Shown: positions 10,341 through 18,530, counted from the first letter of the stretch. The stretch: 21,740 nucleotides of DNA from an uncultured Rivibacter sp. (GCA_946481025.1 CAMLNA010000071.1:1-21740), one strand, 5' to 3'. Program-made: numbers and translations. Notes: generated from the sequence alone by a model not told the origin.

Positions 10341-10367
10341 GGGCGCCCCCTCAAACACGGGGTGCCC
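10341..10367 (+). promoter_or_regulatory. Leader hairpin upstream of the sugar transferase gene
   Basis: GGGCGCCCC (10341-10349) and GGGGTGCCC (10359-10367) form a 9-bp stem with one G-T pair and a 9-nt loop (CTCAAACAC). It lies between the Crp-like palindrome and the coding start. No T-run follows, so it may be a leader structure or an operator rather than a terminator. Confidence 0.3.
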
Positions 10368-10485
10368 CGTACATGGAGGGTTGTCGCGTCACATCCGGTG
10401 TCGAGAATTCGTTGCGTTTGTTGCACACGAATCTGAGGTGCACGGCTCGCCAGTTCTCGGGGGCCCTGCGCGGAGGGAAACACCG

Positions 10486-11901
10486 ATGTTCCGCGTCTTC
10501 CAGAACCAAGCATCACTTTCGACGTTTCGCGATCTTTTCGCGGATGCACTGCTGTGCTTCCTTGCGGTGCTGCTGGCCGCCGCCTCGCTCGAGCTCGCAC
10601 CGCGAGGCCATGCCTTCGACTTCGCCGCCCTGCTGACGATGCCCAACGTGCTGATGCCGGCCGCCTCGTTCGCGCTGGTGATGGCACTGCTGTATTCGTT
10701 CGTCGGCCTGTACCGCCACACGCACCTCTCGGCGCTGTCCGTGGTGAGCCGGCTGGGCGTCGCCTTCCTGCTGGGCGGCTACTTCATCTACCTCGCGCTC
10801 AAGGCGGTCGACTACCAGGGCCACCCGGCCCGGCTGGTGGGCTATGCGCTGCTGTACGTCTCGGCCGGGCTGGTGCTCGTGCGCGGCACCGCCTGGGGCG
10901 TGCGGCGGGCCATGGGGGCGCGCCGCGTGCTCATCGTGGGCAACGCCACCGAGGCCGCCAGCGTGCTAGAAGGCCTGGGTGCGCCGGGCAGTCGTGCCTA
11001 TCGCCGCGTCGTGGGCGTGTACCCCACGTCGGTCAAGCCCGGCAGCGAGTCGGTGCTCAAGGGCATGCGCATGTTCGACCGCAACACCGAACTCGAGCAG
11101 GTGGTGCGCCGGCACAACATCAGCGAGATCATCGTCGCGGCCCGCGAGCAGCGCGGCGGCATCGTCCCCATGGACCAGCTGCTGGCCTGCCGCATCCGCG
11201 GCGTGCGCATCATGGACTTCGCCGGCTTCTACGAACAGGTCAAGGCTGAAGTGCCGATCGACAGCCTGAAGGGCAGCTGGCTCGTCTACGGCGACGGCTT
11301 CGTGCAGGGCCGCGCCCGCCGCGCCGCCAAGCGCGTGTTCGACATCGTCACCTCGGCCACGCTGCTGCTGCTGGCTTCGCCGCTGATGCTGCTCACCGCC
11401 ATCGCGATCAAGCTCGACAGCCGCGGCCCGGTGATCTATCGCCAGGAGCGCGTGGGCCTGGGCGGCCAGACCTTCCTGTGCCTCAAGTTCCGCAGCATGG
11501 GCACCGACGCCGAGAAGGACGGCGTGGCCGTGTGGGCCACCAAGAACGATGCGCGCGTCACCCGCGTGGGCGCGGTCATCCGCAAGACGCGCATCGACGA
11601 ACTGCCGCAGCTCATCAGCGTGCTCAAGGGCGAGATGAGCATGGTGGGGCCGCGCCCCGAGCGGCCTTCCTTCGTGAAGCAGCTCAAGGAAGAGATCCCG
11701 TTCTACGACCTGCGCCACTCCATCAAGCCCGGGGTCACCGGCTGGGCGCAGGTGCGCTACAGCTACGGCGCTTCGGTCGAGGACGCACGCCGCAAGCACC
11801 AGTTCGACCTCTACTACGTGAAGAACAACTCCCTGTTCCTCGACCTGCTGGTGCTGATCGAAACCGTGACGGTGGTGCTGTTCCGCGAAGGGGCGCACTG
11901 A
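10486..11901 (+). CDS. Polyprenyl-phosphate sugar transferase, XrtA/PEP-CTERM type (TIGR03013-like)
   Basis: This inner-membrane initiating enzyme transfers a sugar phosphate from a nucleotide sugar to undecaprenyl phosphate. The 471-residue product has several N-terminal transmembrane segments (about 15-130) and a central nucleotide-binding-like domain (RRVLIVGNATEA). The C-terminal bacterial sugar transferase domain starts near 285 (FDIVTSATLLLLASP). It includes KFRSM (about 334), DELPQLISVLKGEMSMVGPRPERP (about 371-393) and KPGVTGWAQV. The N-terminus MFRVFQNQ and overall form match the family found with PEP-CTERM loci. ATG 10486 has GGAGGG about 9 nt upstream; the frame is open for 35 more codons upstream without family similarity. 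First gene of the locus. The sugar specificity cannot be read from sequence. Confidence 0.9.
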   Translation: MFRVFQNQASLSTFRDLFADALLCFLAVLLAAASLELAPRGHAFDFAALLTMPNVLMPAASFALVMALLYSFVGLYRHTHLSALSVVSRLGVAFLLGGYFIYLALKAVDYQGHPARLVGYALLYVSAGLVLVRGTAWGVRRAMGARRVLIVGNATEAASVLEGLGAPGSRAYRRVVGVYPTSVKPGSESVLKGMRMFDRNTELEQVVRRHNISEIIVAAREQRGGIVPMDQLLACRIRGVRIMDFAGFYEQVKAEVPIDSLKGSWLVYGDGFVQGRARRAAKRVFDIVTSATLLLLASPLMLLTAIAIKLDSRGPVIYRQERVGLGGQTFLCLKFRSMGTDAEKDGVAVWATKNDARVTRVGAVIRKTRIDELPQLISVLKGEMSMVGPRPERPSFVKQLKEEIPFYDLRHSIKPGVTGWAQVRYSYGASVEDARRKHQFDLYYVKNNSLFLDLLVLIETVTVVLFREGAH

Positions 11902-11959
11902 GCGGCCTTGCGGTCCGCCAGCCTCGCCCGCCGCGGTTCACGGCGCCCTCTCCGCAGCG

Positions 11960-11992
11960 CACCACCGCTGGCCGGCCGCGCGACCGGTGGTG
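11960..11992 (+). promoter_or_regulatory. Hairpin just before manC
   Basis: CACCACCG (11960-11967) and CGGTGGTG (11985-11992) form a perfect 8-bp stem with a 17-nt loop, ending 18 nt before the manC ATG. In the mRNA it would lie close to a start that has no clear ribosome-binding motif. It could affect translation or be a weak transcript-end structure after the sugar transferase gene. Confidence 0.3.
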
Positions 11993-12010
11993 TTCGCAAC
12001 AACTACGCCC

Positions 12011-13459
12011 ATGAAACTCCAAGTCCTTCCCGTCGTGATGGCCGGTGGCAGCGGCACGCGGCTGTGGCCGCTGTCGCGCGCGGGCTACCCCAAGCAGTTT
12101 CTGGTGCTCTCGGGCAACCAGAGCCTGTTCCAGCAGGCGGTGGGCCGCCTGGCCGGCCTGGGCGGCGGCGACATCGCCGTCGGCGCCCCGCTGGTGGTGG
12201 GCAACGAGGAACACCGCTTCCTGGTGCTCGACCAGCTGCGCGAGCTGCGGCTGGAGCCGGCGGCGCTGCTGCTCGAGCCCTTCGGCCGCAACACCGCGCC
12301 CGCGCTCACGCTGGCCGCCCTGCAGGCGCTGGAAGCAGGCGCCGACCCGGTGATGGTGGTGGCGCCGGCCGACCAGACCGTGACCGATGCCGCCGCCTTC
12401 ACCGCCTCGCTGCAGTCGGCCGTGCAGGTGGCCGCGGGCGGCTCCATCGTCATCCTGGGCATCACGCCCGACCGCCCGGAAACCGGCTACGGGTACATCC
12501 GCAGCACCGCGAGCGAACGCGGCGTGGCCAAGGTGGCGCAGTTCGTCGAGAAGCCCGACCTCGCCACCGCGCAGCGGTACCTGGCCGAAGGCGACTACAG
12601 CTGGAACAGCGGCATGTTCGTGCTCAAGGCCTCGGTGTGGCTGGGCGCGCTCGAAGCCTTCCGCCCGGACATTGCGGCGGCCACGCGCGCCGCCTGGGCC
12701 GCGCGCAGCAGCGATGCGAAGTTCGTGCGCCCCGGCAGGAGCGAATTCGCCGCCGTGCCCGCCGAGTCGGTCGACTACGCGGTGATGGAGCGTTGCCCCG
12801 GCAGCGACTTCGACATCCGCATGGTGAGCCTGGCGGCCGGCTGGAACGACCTGGGCGCCTGGGACGCGGTGTGGCAGGTGGCCACGAAGGACGCCGCCGG
12901 CAATGCCAGCGTGGGAGACGTGCTGCTGCAGGACAGCCGCAACGCGCTGGTGCACGCCACCAGCCGGCTGGTCAGCGTGGTGGGCCTGGACGACGTGGTG
13001 GTGGTCGAGACGCCCGATGCGGTGATGGTCAGCGACCGCTCGCGCAGCCAGGACGTGAAGAAGGTCGTGGAGCGCCTGCATGCGCAGCACCGCGGCGAGC
13101 AGACGCTGCATCGCAAGGTGCACCGGCCCTGGGGCTGGTACGACAGCATCGATGCGGGCCCGCGCTTCCAGGTCAAGCGCATCCTGGTCAACCCCGGCGC
13201 CAGCCTGAGCCTGCAGATGCATCACCACCGCGCCGAGCACTGGATCGTCGTGTCGGGCACCGCCGAAGTCACCAACGGCGACAGGAAGATCCTGCTCACC
13301 GAGAACCAGAGCACCTACATCCCGCTCGGCGAGGTGCACCGCCTGGCCAACCCGGGCAAGGTGCCGCTGGAGATCATCGAGGTGCAGTCGGGCTCCTACC
13401 TCGGCGAGGACGACATCGTGCGCTTCGAAGACACCTACGGGCGCGCGCCCGCCGCCTGA
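12011..13459 (+). CDS. manC: Mannose-1-phosphate guanylyltransferase / mannose-6-phosphate isomerase (type II, bifunctional)
   Basis: This cytoplasmic enzyme makes GDP-mannose from mannose 1-phosphate and GTP, and the C-terminal domain probably interconverts fructose 6-phosphate and mannose 6-phosphate. The 482-residue product is of bifunctional length. The nucleotidyltransferase signature GGSGTRLWPLSR (12-23) with PKQF (27-30) is followed by FGRNTAPA, FVEKPD and NSGMFV. The linker stretch RPWGWYDSID (about 372) leads into a cupin with MHHHRAEHW (about 403) and VSGTAEVTNGD. ATG 12011 gives the family N-terminus; an in-frame GTG at 11987 adds 8 residues. Neither has a strong ribosome-binding site. 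It lies 109 bp after the sugar transferase. GDP-mannose is a likely precursor of the polysaccharide. Confidence 0.96.
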   Translation: MKLQVLPVVMAGGSGTRLWPLSRAGYPKQFLVLSGNQSLFQQAVGRLAGLGGGDIAVGAPLVVGNEEHRFLVLDQLRELRLEPAALLLEPFGRNTAPALTLAALQALEAGADPVMVVAPADQTVTDAAAFTASLQSAVQVAAGGSIVILGITPDRPETGYGYIRSTASERGVAKVAQFVEKPDLATAQRYLAEGDYSWNSGMFVLKASVWLGALEAFRPDIAAATRAAWAARSSDAKFVRPGRSEFAAVPAESVDYAVMERCPGSDFDIRMVSLAAGWNDLGAWDAVWQVATKDAAGNASVGDVLLQDSRNALVHATSRLVSVVGLDDVVVVETPDAVMVSDRSRSQDVKKVVERLHAQHRGEQTLHRKVHRPWGWYDSIDAGPRFQVKRILVNPGASLSLQMHHHRAEHWIVVSGTAEVTNGDRKILLTENQSTYIPLGEVHRLANPGKVPLEIIEVQSGSYLGEDDIVRFEDTYGRAPAA

Positions 13460-13552
13460 GAACGCGCCCTCGCTTCCGGGCTCCGGCGGCAGTGCCGAAA
13501 GACACACCGGGCCGTGCCCAACCCCCTGCGGCGCCACGCGATTCCCCCTTGC

Positions 13553-13572
13553 GACCCCCCTCGTTCGGGGTC
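13553..13572 (+). terminator. Hairpin downstream of manC, weak terminator candidate
   Basis: GACCCC (13553-13558) pairs with GGGGTC (13567-13572) around an 8-nt loop. The following ATTACTTTC is only moderately T-rich. It could end or attenuate transcription between manC and the export genes. Confidence 0.3.
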
Positions 13573-13614
13573 ATTACTTTCAAGTCTCCTTTGCGTATCC
13601 TTCTTTCCGTTGGC

Positions 13615-13630
13615 TGGGTCGGGCGCTGCA
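13615..13630 (+). promoter_or_regulatory. Possible sigma-54 (-24/-12) promoter ahead of the export gene
   Basis: TGGGTCGGGCGCTGCA has GG and GC with the required 10-nt spacing. It matches 9 of 12 fixed positions of the consensus TGGCACG-N4-TTGCA. Transcription would start near 13641, leaving a leader of about 125 nt. PEP-CTERM systems often carry the PrsK/PrsR pair, whose response regulator belongs to the sigma-54-dependent class. No enhancer site was identified, and in GC-rich DNA such a match may be chance. Confidence 0.35.
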
Positions 13631-13766
13631 GTGGTTGACGCAAATCCTGCGTGCCGCAGCGATCCGGTTCATGACGGTCCTCGCCCTGCTTTGATTGCCG
13701 CCTCGCACGAATGGCAGACGAGGCTTGCGCCACCGGGGCACCCCTGAACTGAGACTGGAGGATTCC

Positions 13767-14402
13767 ATGGCACTGAACGCCGCCACCCGCTTCTTCAAAG
13801 AACTGCTCAGCTGCCTCGGCGTCTGCACCGCCGCGCTCGTTCTCGCGGGCTGCGCCTCCAACAACTACCCGCCGGCACCGGTGTCGGCGGCCACCACCGA
13901 CTACCGCTACCTCATCGGCCCGCTCGACGTGGTGAACATCATCGTGTGGCGCAACCCCGAGCTGTCGTTGTCGGTGCCCGTGCGCCCCGACGGCCACATC
14001 TCCACCCCGCTGGTCGAAGACCTGCCGGCCATCGGCCGCAGCCCCAAGGACCTCGCCCGCGACATCGAGAAGGCGCTGAGCAAGTACACGCGCGATCCGG
14101 TGGTCACGGTGGTCGTGACCGGTTTCCAGGGTGCGGCCAGCGAGCAGATCCGCATCATCGGCGAGGCCGCGCGGCCGCAGGCCATTCCGTACCGCCAGAA
14201 CATGACCATGCTCGACGTGATGATCCAGGTGGGCGGCCTCACCGACTTTGCCGACGGCAACGGTGCCGTGCTCGTGCGCGGCAAGGAAGACGGCAAGCAG
14301 TACCGCCTGCGCCTGAAGGACCTCATCAAGCGCGGTGACATCTCGGCCAACGTCGAGGTGCGGCCGGGCGACGTGGTCATCATCCCGCAGGGCTGGTTCT
14401 GA
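13767..14402 (+). CDS. Polysaccharide export lipoprotein, XrtA/PEP-CTERM type (Wza-like, TIGR03027-like)
   Basis: This is an outer-membrane-associated lipoprotein of the polysaccharide export family. The 211-residue product starts with a lipoprotein signal peptide with lipobox LAGC (26-29, lipidated C29). Serine follows at +3, compatible with outer-membrane sorting. The Poly_export domain follows (YLIGPLDVVNIIVWRNPELS, VRPDGHISTPLVEDLPAIG). An SLBB-like segment (IRIIGEAARPQAIPYRQNMTMLDVMIQVGGL) and the closing VRPGDVVIIPQGWF complete it. It is shorter than E. coli Wza, as expected for the PEP-CTERM-locus subfamily. ATG 13767 has GGAGGA about 5 nt upstream. The chain-length gene follows 33 bp later. 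The upstream open extension to 13695 was rejected because it would hide the signal peptide. Confidence 0.92.
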   Translation: MALNAATRFFKELLSCLGVCTAALVLAGCASNNYPPAPVSAATTDYRYLIGPLDVVNIIVWRNPELSLSVPVRPDGHISTPLVEDLPAIGRSPKDLARDIEKALSKYTRDPVVTVVVTGFQGAASEQIRIIGEAARPQAIPYRQNMTMLDVMIQVGGLTDFADGNGAVLVRGKEDGKQYRLRLKDLIKRGDISANVEVRPGDVVIIPQGWF

Positions 14403-14435
14403 TCAGGCAGCGACAGCTCCCGAACGAACATCACC

Positions 14436-15989
14436 ATGGAAGAACTCATCGCCCAGGTCATGGCCACCGCGCGCGGCATGTGGCGCCGGCGCTGGCTGGG
14501 AGTGCTGGTGGCCTGGATCGTCGGCATGGTCGCTGCCGTGCTGCTGCTGCGCATGCCTGACCGATACGAGGCGCATGCCCGCGTCTACGTCGACTCGAAG
14601 AGCGTGCTCAAGCCGCTGATGCGTGACCTCGCCGTCGAGCCCGACATCGATCAGACCATCGGCCTGCTCGCGCGCACCCTCATCACGCGGCCGAACATCG
14701 AGCTGCTGATGCGCAAGGCCAAGCTCGAGACGCCGGGCATGTCGCAGGCGGACCGCGACCTCATGGTCGACCGGCTGATCCGCGAGATCAAGCTCACCGG
14801 CAGCGGCCGCGACAACGTGTTCAGCTTCACCTATCGCGACACCAGCCCGGTGCAGGCGCGACAGGTCGTCGAGAACCTCGTGGCGCTGTTCGTCGAGTCC
14901 GACCTGGGCGCCAAGATGCGCGACACCGAGGCGGCGCGCGGCTTCATCGACCAGCAGATCCACACCTACGAGACCCGCCTCACCGAAGCGGAAAACCGCC
15001 TGAAGGAATTCAAGCTCCGCAACCTCGAGATCACCGATACCGGCGGCCGCGACTATTTCGCCCGCATCTCGGCGCTGACCGAAGAGGTCGGCAAGCTGCA
15101 GCTCGAGCTGCGCGCTGCCGAACAGTCGCGCGACGCCATCAAGCGCGAGCTCTCGGGCGAGACCGTGTCGCTGCTGCCCGAGCTGCCCGCGCAAGGCTCC
15201 GCCGTCTCCACACCCGAGATCGACGCCCGCATCGATGCGCAGCGCCGCCAGCTCGACGAGCTGCTGCGCCGCTTCACCGAGCTGCATCCCGACGTCGTTT
15301 CCACCAAGCGGCTGATCGAGCGGCTCGAGCAGCAGAAGGAGCAGGAAATGGAGGCCGCCCGCAAGCGTGCGGCTGAAACCAGGACCCGCAGCGTGCCGCA
15401 GTCCAACCCGGTGATGCAGCAGGTCAAGCTGGCCTTCGCCGAGGCCGAGGCCAACGTGGCGGCGCTGCGCGTGCGCCTGAGCGACACCCAGGGCCGGCTC
15501 GCCCAGCTGCGCTCCACCGCGAACCGGGTGCCGCAGGTCGAAGCCGAGCTGGCACAGCTCAACCGCGACTACGACGTGGTGCGCCGCAACTACGAAGCGC
15601 TGGTGGCCCAGCGCGAGAAGGCGTCCATGTCCGAGGAAGTCGACAACACCCGCCTGGCGCAGTTCCGCGTGATCGAGCCGCCGCGCACCGCCGACAAGCC
15701 GGTGTTCCCCAACCGCATGGGGCTGGCGCCGATCGCGTTGCTGGCCTCGCTGATCGCCGGCGTGGCCGCCACCTTCCTGGCGGTGCAGCTCATGCCTTCG
15801 TTCAGCAGCACGCGTGCGCTGCGTGCGCTGACCGATCGCCCGACGCTGGGCACCGTGTCCATCTTCAAGACCGACGAAATGGTCCGCCATGCGCGCCGCA
15901 ACGGGTCTGCATTCGTCCTGGCGCTCGGGGGGCTCATCACGGTGTATGCGGCCTGGATCGTCTGGATGTCGATGCATGCGCGCGTTTGA
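14436..15989 (+). CDS. Polysaccharide chain-length determinant, XrtA/PEP-CTERM type (Wzz-like, TIGR03007-like)
   Basis: This inner-membrane polysaccharide co-polymerase is thought to set chain length and link the polymerase to the export pore. The 517-residue product has a first transmembrane helix at about 20-39 and a Wzz-type segment just after it (YEAHARVYVDSKSVLKPLM). A long, charged, heptad-like periplasmic region (about 180-410) is probably coiled coil. The proline-containing PPRTADKPVFPNRMGLAP leads into a second helix (about 428-452). A third hydrophobic helix is near the C-terminus (about 493-514). There is no fused kinase domain; the kinase is the next gene, 19 bp away. The ribosome-binding site at ATG 14436 is not obvious. 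Confidence 0.92.
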   Translation: MEELIAQVMATARGMWRRRWLGVLVAWIVGMVAAVLLLRMPDRYEAHARVYVDSKSVLKPLMRDLAVEPDIDQTIGLLARTLITRPNIELLMRKAKLETPGMSQADRDLMVDRLIREIKLTGSGRDNVFSFTYRDTSPVQARQVVENLVALFVESDLGAKMRDTEAARGFIDQQIHTYETRLTEAENRLKEFKLRNLEITDTGGRDYFARISALTEEVGKLQLELRAAEQSRDAIKRELSGETVSLLPELPAQGSAVSTPEIDARIDAQRRQLDELLRRFTELHPDVVSTKRLIERLEQQKEQEMEAARKRAAETRTRSVPQSNPVMQQVKLAFAEAEANVAALRVRLSDTQGRLAQLRSTANRVPQVEAELAQLNRDYDVVRRNYEALVAQREKASMSEEVDNTRLAQFRVIEPPRTADKPVFPNRMGLAPIALLASLIAGVAATFLAVQLMPSFSSTRALRALTDRPTLGTVSIFKTDEMVRHARRNGSAFVLALGGLITVYAAWIVWMSMHARV

Positions 15990-16008
15990 GGTTTGAGGAG
16001 CAGCACCA

Positions 16009-16941
16009 GTGAGCATCATTGAACAAGCTGCGCGTCGCCTGGAGGAGTTGCGCCGCAGCGGTGTCGACGTCTCCTCGGTGTCCCCCAGGGCCGCCGGGTC
16101 GGCGGCAGGGCCCGTGCAGACGGTGCAGCCGGCTGCACGGCAGGCGGCGGTGCATCGCCCGGTGGTGCGCGAGGTGACCGCGCAGCCTCGCCCGGAGCCG
16201 GCTGCCCAGTCGCGCAAGGTCGAGATCGACCTGACCCGGCTGGCGGCCATGGGCTATCTGGTGCCCGACGCGCCGCGCCTTCAGATCGCAGACGAATTCC
16301 GCGTCATCAAGCGTCCGCTGCTGACCAACGTGCACGGCGAGTCGGCCGCGCCGGTCAAGGACGCCAACCTCATCATGGTGACGAGCTCGCTGCCCGGCGA
16401 GGGCAAGACCTTCGTCGCCGTCAACCTCGCCATCAGCCTGGCCATGGAGCTCGACACGACCGTGCTGCTGGTCGACGCCGACGTGGCGCGGCCTTCGGTG
16501 CTGAGCCGGCTCGGCCTGCCGCCGTCGGCCGGCCTGCTCGACGTGCTGACCAACCCCGGCATGGACATGAGCGAGGTGATGCTGCGCACCAACCTCGAGA
16601 AGCTGTCGCTGCTGCCGGCGGGCAAGCCGCAGGGGCGCGCCACCGAGCTGCTGGCCAGCGGGGCGATGGACAAGCTGCTCGGCGAGCTGTCCACGCGCTA
16701 CGCCGATCGCATCGTGGTGTTCGACGCACCGCCGCTGCTGCCCTCCACCGAATCGCGTGTGCTCGCCTCGCGCATGGGACAGGTCATCATGGTGGTCGAG
16801 GCCGACCACACGCCGCAGCGCTCGGTCGCGCAGGCCCTGGCGACCATCGAGGCATGCCCGGTGGTGATGACGCTGCTCAACAAGACCAGCCGCTCCGAAG
16901 TCGGCTCCTACCATGGCTACTACGGACCGCTCGAAGACTGA
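16009..16941 (+). CDS. Tyrosine autokinase, XrtA/PEP-CTERM type (BY-kinase, TIGR03018-like)
   Basis: This cytoplasmic bacterial tyrosine kinase partners with the chain-length protein and cycles between phosphorylated states during polymerisation. The 310-residue product has a proline/alanine-rich N-terminal part, then DEFRVIKRPLL (about 95). Walker A is LPGEGKT (about 128-134), Walker A' is VLLVDADVARPSVL (about 152) and Walker B-like IVVFDAPPLL is near 235. The C-terminal tail carries clustered tyrosines Y301, Y304 and Y305 (SYHGYYG), the expected autophosphorylation sites. The GTG start at 16009 has GAGGAG about 8 nt upstream. The next gene's ATG lies inside its last codons, a 29-bp overlap. 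Confidence 0.93.
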   Translation: MSIIEQAARRLEELRRSGVDVSSVSPRAAGSAAGPVQTVQPAARQAAVHRPVVREVTAQPRPEPAAQSRKVEIDLTRLAAMGYLVPDAPRLQIADEFRVIKRPLLTNVHGESAAPVKDANLIMVTSSLPGEGKTFVAVNLAISLAMELDTTVLLVDADVARPSVLSRLGLPPSAGLLDVLTNPGMDMSEVMLRTNLEKLSLLPAGKPQGRATELLASGAMDKLLGELSTRYADRIVVFDAPPLLPSTESRVLASRMGQVIMVVEADHTPQRSVAQALATIEACPVVMTLLNKTSRSEVGSYHGYYGPLED

Positions 16942-18499
16942 CCGGGCTTCGCGGCGGGCCGTGCGCCGGCAGCGCCGGTGCCCCTCGGCGCTGCGCCTGG
17001 CGGCCGTGCTGCTGCCGGGCTGCCTGGCCGCCGTGCCCGCCCTGGCGCAGACCTGGAACGCCGAGGCGGCCGTCTCGTCCCAGCTCACCTGGACCAACAA
17101 CTCCGCCCTGGGGGTGACCGAAGGGCAGGACGACACCGTGCTGGCCGTGCGCCCGCGGATCTCGCTGCGCCGCGACGGCGGGCGGCTGCGCGTCGCGGGT
17201 TCCGCGCAGCTCAACGCCGTCACCTACGCCAACGGCACGCAGTCCGACCGGGTGCTGCCGGAGGTGGACCTCACCGCCAACCTCGAGGCCATCGAGCGCT
17301 TCTTCTTCATCGACGCCGGCGTGCGGGTGCTGCAGACGAGCGAAGACCCGTTCGGCGCGCCCGCCAGCGCCGACGCGCCGAGCGGCAACACCATCACCAC
17401 GCGGGTCACCCGGCTGAGCCCCTACATCGAGCGCGCCGCCACGCCCGACCTGCGCTACGGCCTGCGCAGCGACAACGTCAAGACCAGCGACAACGGCTCC
17501 ACCTTCGGCCTTGCGGCTTCGTCGGCCACCGGCTACCTCGGCCACCACGTCGGCTACATCGAGCACGACCCGGTGCCCTTCGGCTGGCGGCTCGAGGCCG
17601 AGCGCACCGAAACGCGCTACGACGACAGCGCGCAGCCGCCGCAGGAGATCGACCTGGCCCGTGCGAGCATCAACTTCGCCGTGGGCCCGGAACTCTCGCT
17701 GGGGCTGCGTGCCGGCTACGAGCGCGACAGCTTCCTGAGCGGCGACGAACAGGACAACACCATCTACGGCGCGCAGCTGCGCTGGCGGCCCACCGAGCGC
17801 ACGCTGCTCACCGCCTTCGGCGAGGAGCGGTTCTTCGGCACCAGCTGGCGGGTCGCGTTCGACCACCGCGTCTCGCGGCTGGTCTGGAACATGTCGTTCT
17901 CGCGCACGGTCGAGACGGCGCCGCAGCTGCTGTTCGCGCTGCCCGCCGGTGGCAACGTCGCGGCGCTGATCAACGCGCTGCTTCCGGCCGAGCTGACCGG
18001 GGCCGCGCGCGACCGTGCCGTGCGCGAGACCATGGCCCGCTATGGCCTGCCGGGCACCACCTCGAGCCCGGTCACCATCTATTCGCAGCGCCTGTCCATC
18101 GTCAACAGCCGCAACGTCAGCCTCGGCTACATCGGGCCGCGCAGCTCCATCACGCTCACCGGCTACAGCTGGCGCACCGAAGACGCACTGCCGCGCACCG
18201 GGCTCGGCCCCGATCCCACGCTCAACAACAACAAGCAGCACGGCGCGACCCTCATCCTGAGCCATCGCCTCACGCGCCTGTCGACCGTGATGCTCTCGAT
18301 GGACTACAGCCGCATCCGTGCGCTCGAGGCGGTGGGCAGCGACAGCACGAGGCAGGCCGAGGCGTCGCTGCGGCTCACCACGCAGGCTTCACGGCAGACC
18401 AGCGCCTTCGGCGGCGCCCGCTACCGCAAGCTCGGTTCCAACGTCATCCTGGGCGGTGACGAAACCGCCGTCTTCGCGGGGCTGGACCACACGTTCTGA
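16913..18499 (+). CDS. Outer-membrane beta-barrel protein, PEP-CTERM system associated (TIGR03016-like)
   Basis: The 528-residue product has an Arg-rich N-terminus and a signal peptide hydrophobic core at about 27-44, with likely cleavage after PALA (A45). A long body of alternating polar and hydrophobic short strands follows (for example LTWTNNSALGVTEG, RPRISLRRDGGRLRVAGSAQL). It ends in a terminal phenylalanine (GLDHTF), as outer-membrane proteins recognised by BAM usually do. This fits the uncharacterised barrel family found between the kinase and deacetylase genes of PEP-CTERM loci; a role in export or anchoring is inferred. ATG 16913 overlaps the kinase gene by 29 bp. An in-frame GTG at 16961 would avoid the overlap and give a more ordinary signal peptide, so the start is uncertain. 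Confidence 0.85.
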   Translation: MATTDRSKTDRASRRAVRRQRRCPSALRLAAVLLPGCLAAVPALAQTWNAEAAVSSQLTWTNNSALGVTEGQDDTVLAVRPRISLRRDGGRLRVAGSAQLNAVTYANGTQSDRVLPEVDLTANLEAIERFFFIDAGVRVLQTSEDPFGAPASADAPSGNTITTRVTRLSPYIERAATPDLRYGLRSDNVKTSDNGSTFGLAASSATGYLGHHVGYIEHDPVPFGWRLEAERTETRYDDSAQPPQEIDLARASINFAVGPELSLGLRAGYERDSFLSGDEQDNTIYGAQLRWRPTERTLLTAFGEERFFGTSWRVAFDHRVSRLVWNMSFSRTVETAPQLLFALPAGGNVAALINALLPAELTGAARDRAVRETMARYGLPGTTSSPVTIYSQRLSIVNSRNVSLGYIGPRSSITLTGYSWRTEDALPRTGLGPDPTLNNNKQHGATLILSHRLTRLSTVMLSMDYSRIRALEAVGSDSTRQAEASLRLTTQASRQTSAFGGARYRKLGSNVILGGDETAVFAGLDHTF

Positions 18500-18530
18500 A
18501 GCTGCCGCCCCGCCGTGGCAGCACATCCAA

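Larger units (their letters stand above)
10199..10485. other. Intergenic region between ubiE and the exopolysaccharide locus
   Basis: These 287 bp divide into three parts. At 10200-10270 are GC-rich end-of-gene hairpins. At 10295-10318 is an A/T-rich palindrome resembling a Crp/Fnr site. At 10341-10367 is a 9-bp hairpin, followed by about 120 bp without clear features up to the sugar transferase start. No convincing paired -35/-10 was found; a weak GTTAAG (10336-10341) is where a -10 would fall if the palindrome were centred near -41.5. Short open frames here have no support. Confidence 0.7.
13460..13766. other. Intergenic region between manC and the export lipoprotein gene
   Basis: This 307-bp gap is the largest in the locus. 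It holds a hairpin at 13553-13572, a possible sigma-54 promoter at 13615-13630 and a small inverted repeat ACGCA-AATCC-TGCGT at 13638-13652. The last overlaps a TTGACG that could be a -35, with no good -10 at normal spacing. A good GGAGGA ribosome-binding site precedes the next start. An upstream in-frame start at 13695 would extend the export protein but would bury the signal peptide, so the region is read as non-coding. Confidence 0.7.

Noticed and set aside
10199..10485. Sigma-54 promoter ahead of the sugar transferase
   Set aside because: The only GG-N10-GC pair found by eye (near 10437) matches the rest of the consensus poorly.
10373..10636. 87-codon frame ahead of and overlapping the sugar transferase start
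   Set aside because: It overlaps the real coding start in another frame and has no ribosome-binding site or family similarity.
11735..13537. 600-codon minus-strand frame opposite manC
   Set aside because: Antisense to an unambiguous manC; no family motifs seen.
14403..16250. 615-codon minus-strand frame opposite the chain-length gene
   Set aside because: Shadow of the chain-length and kinase genes, with no recognisable domain.
16978..18459. 493-codon frame overlapping the outer-membrane barrel gene
   Set aside because: It is the +1/+2 shadow of the barrel frame, Arg/His/Ala-rich, without signal peptide or domain.
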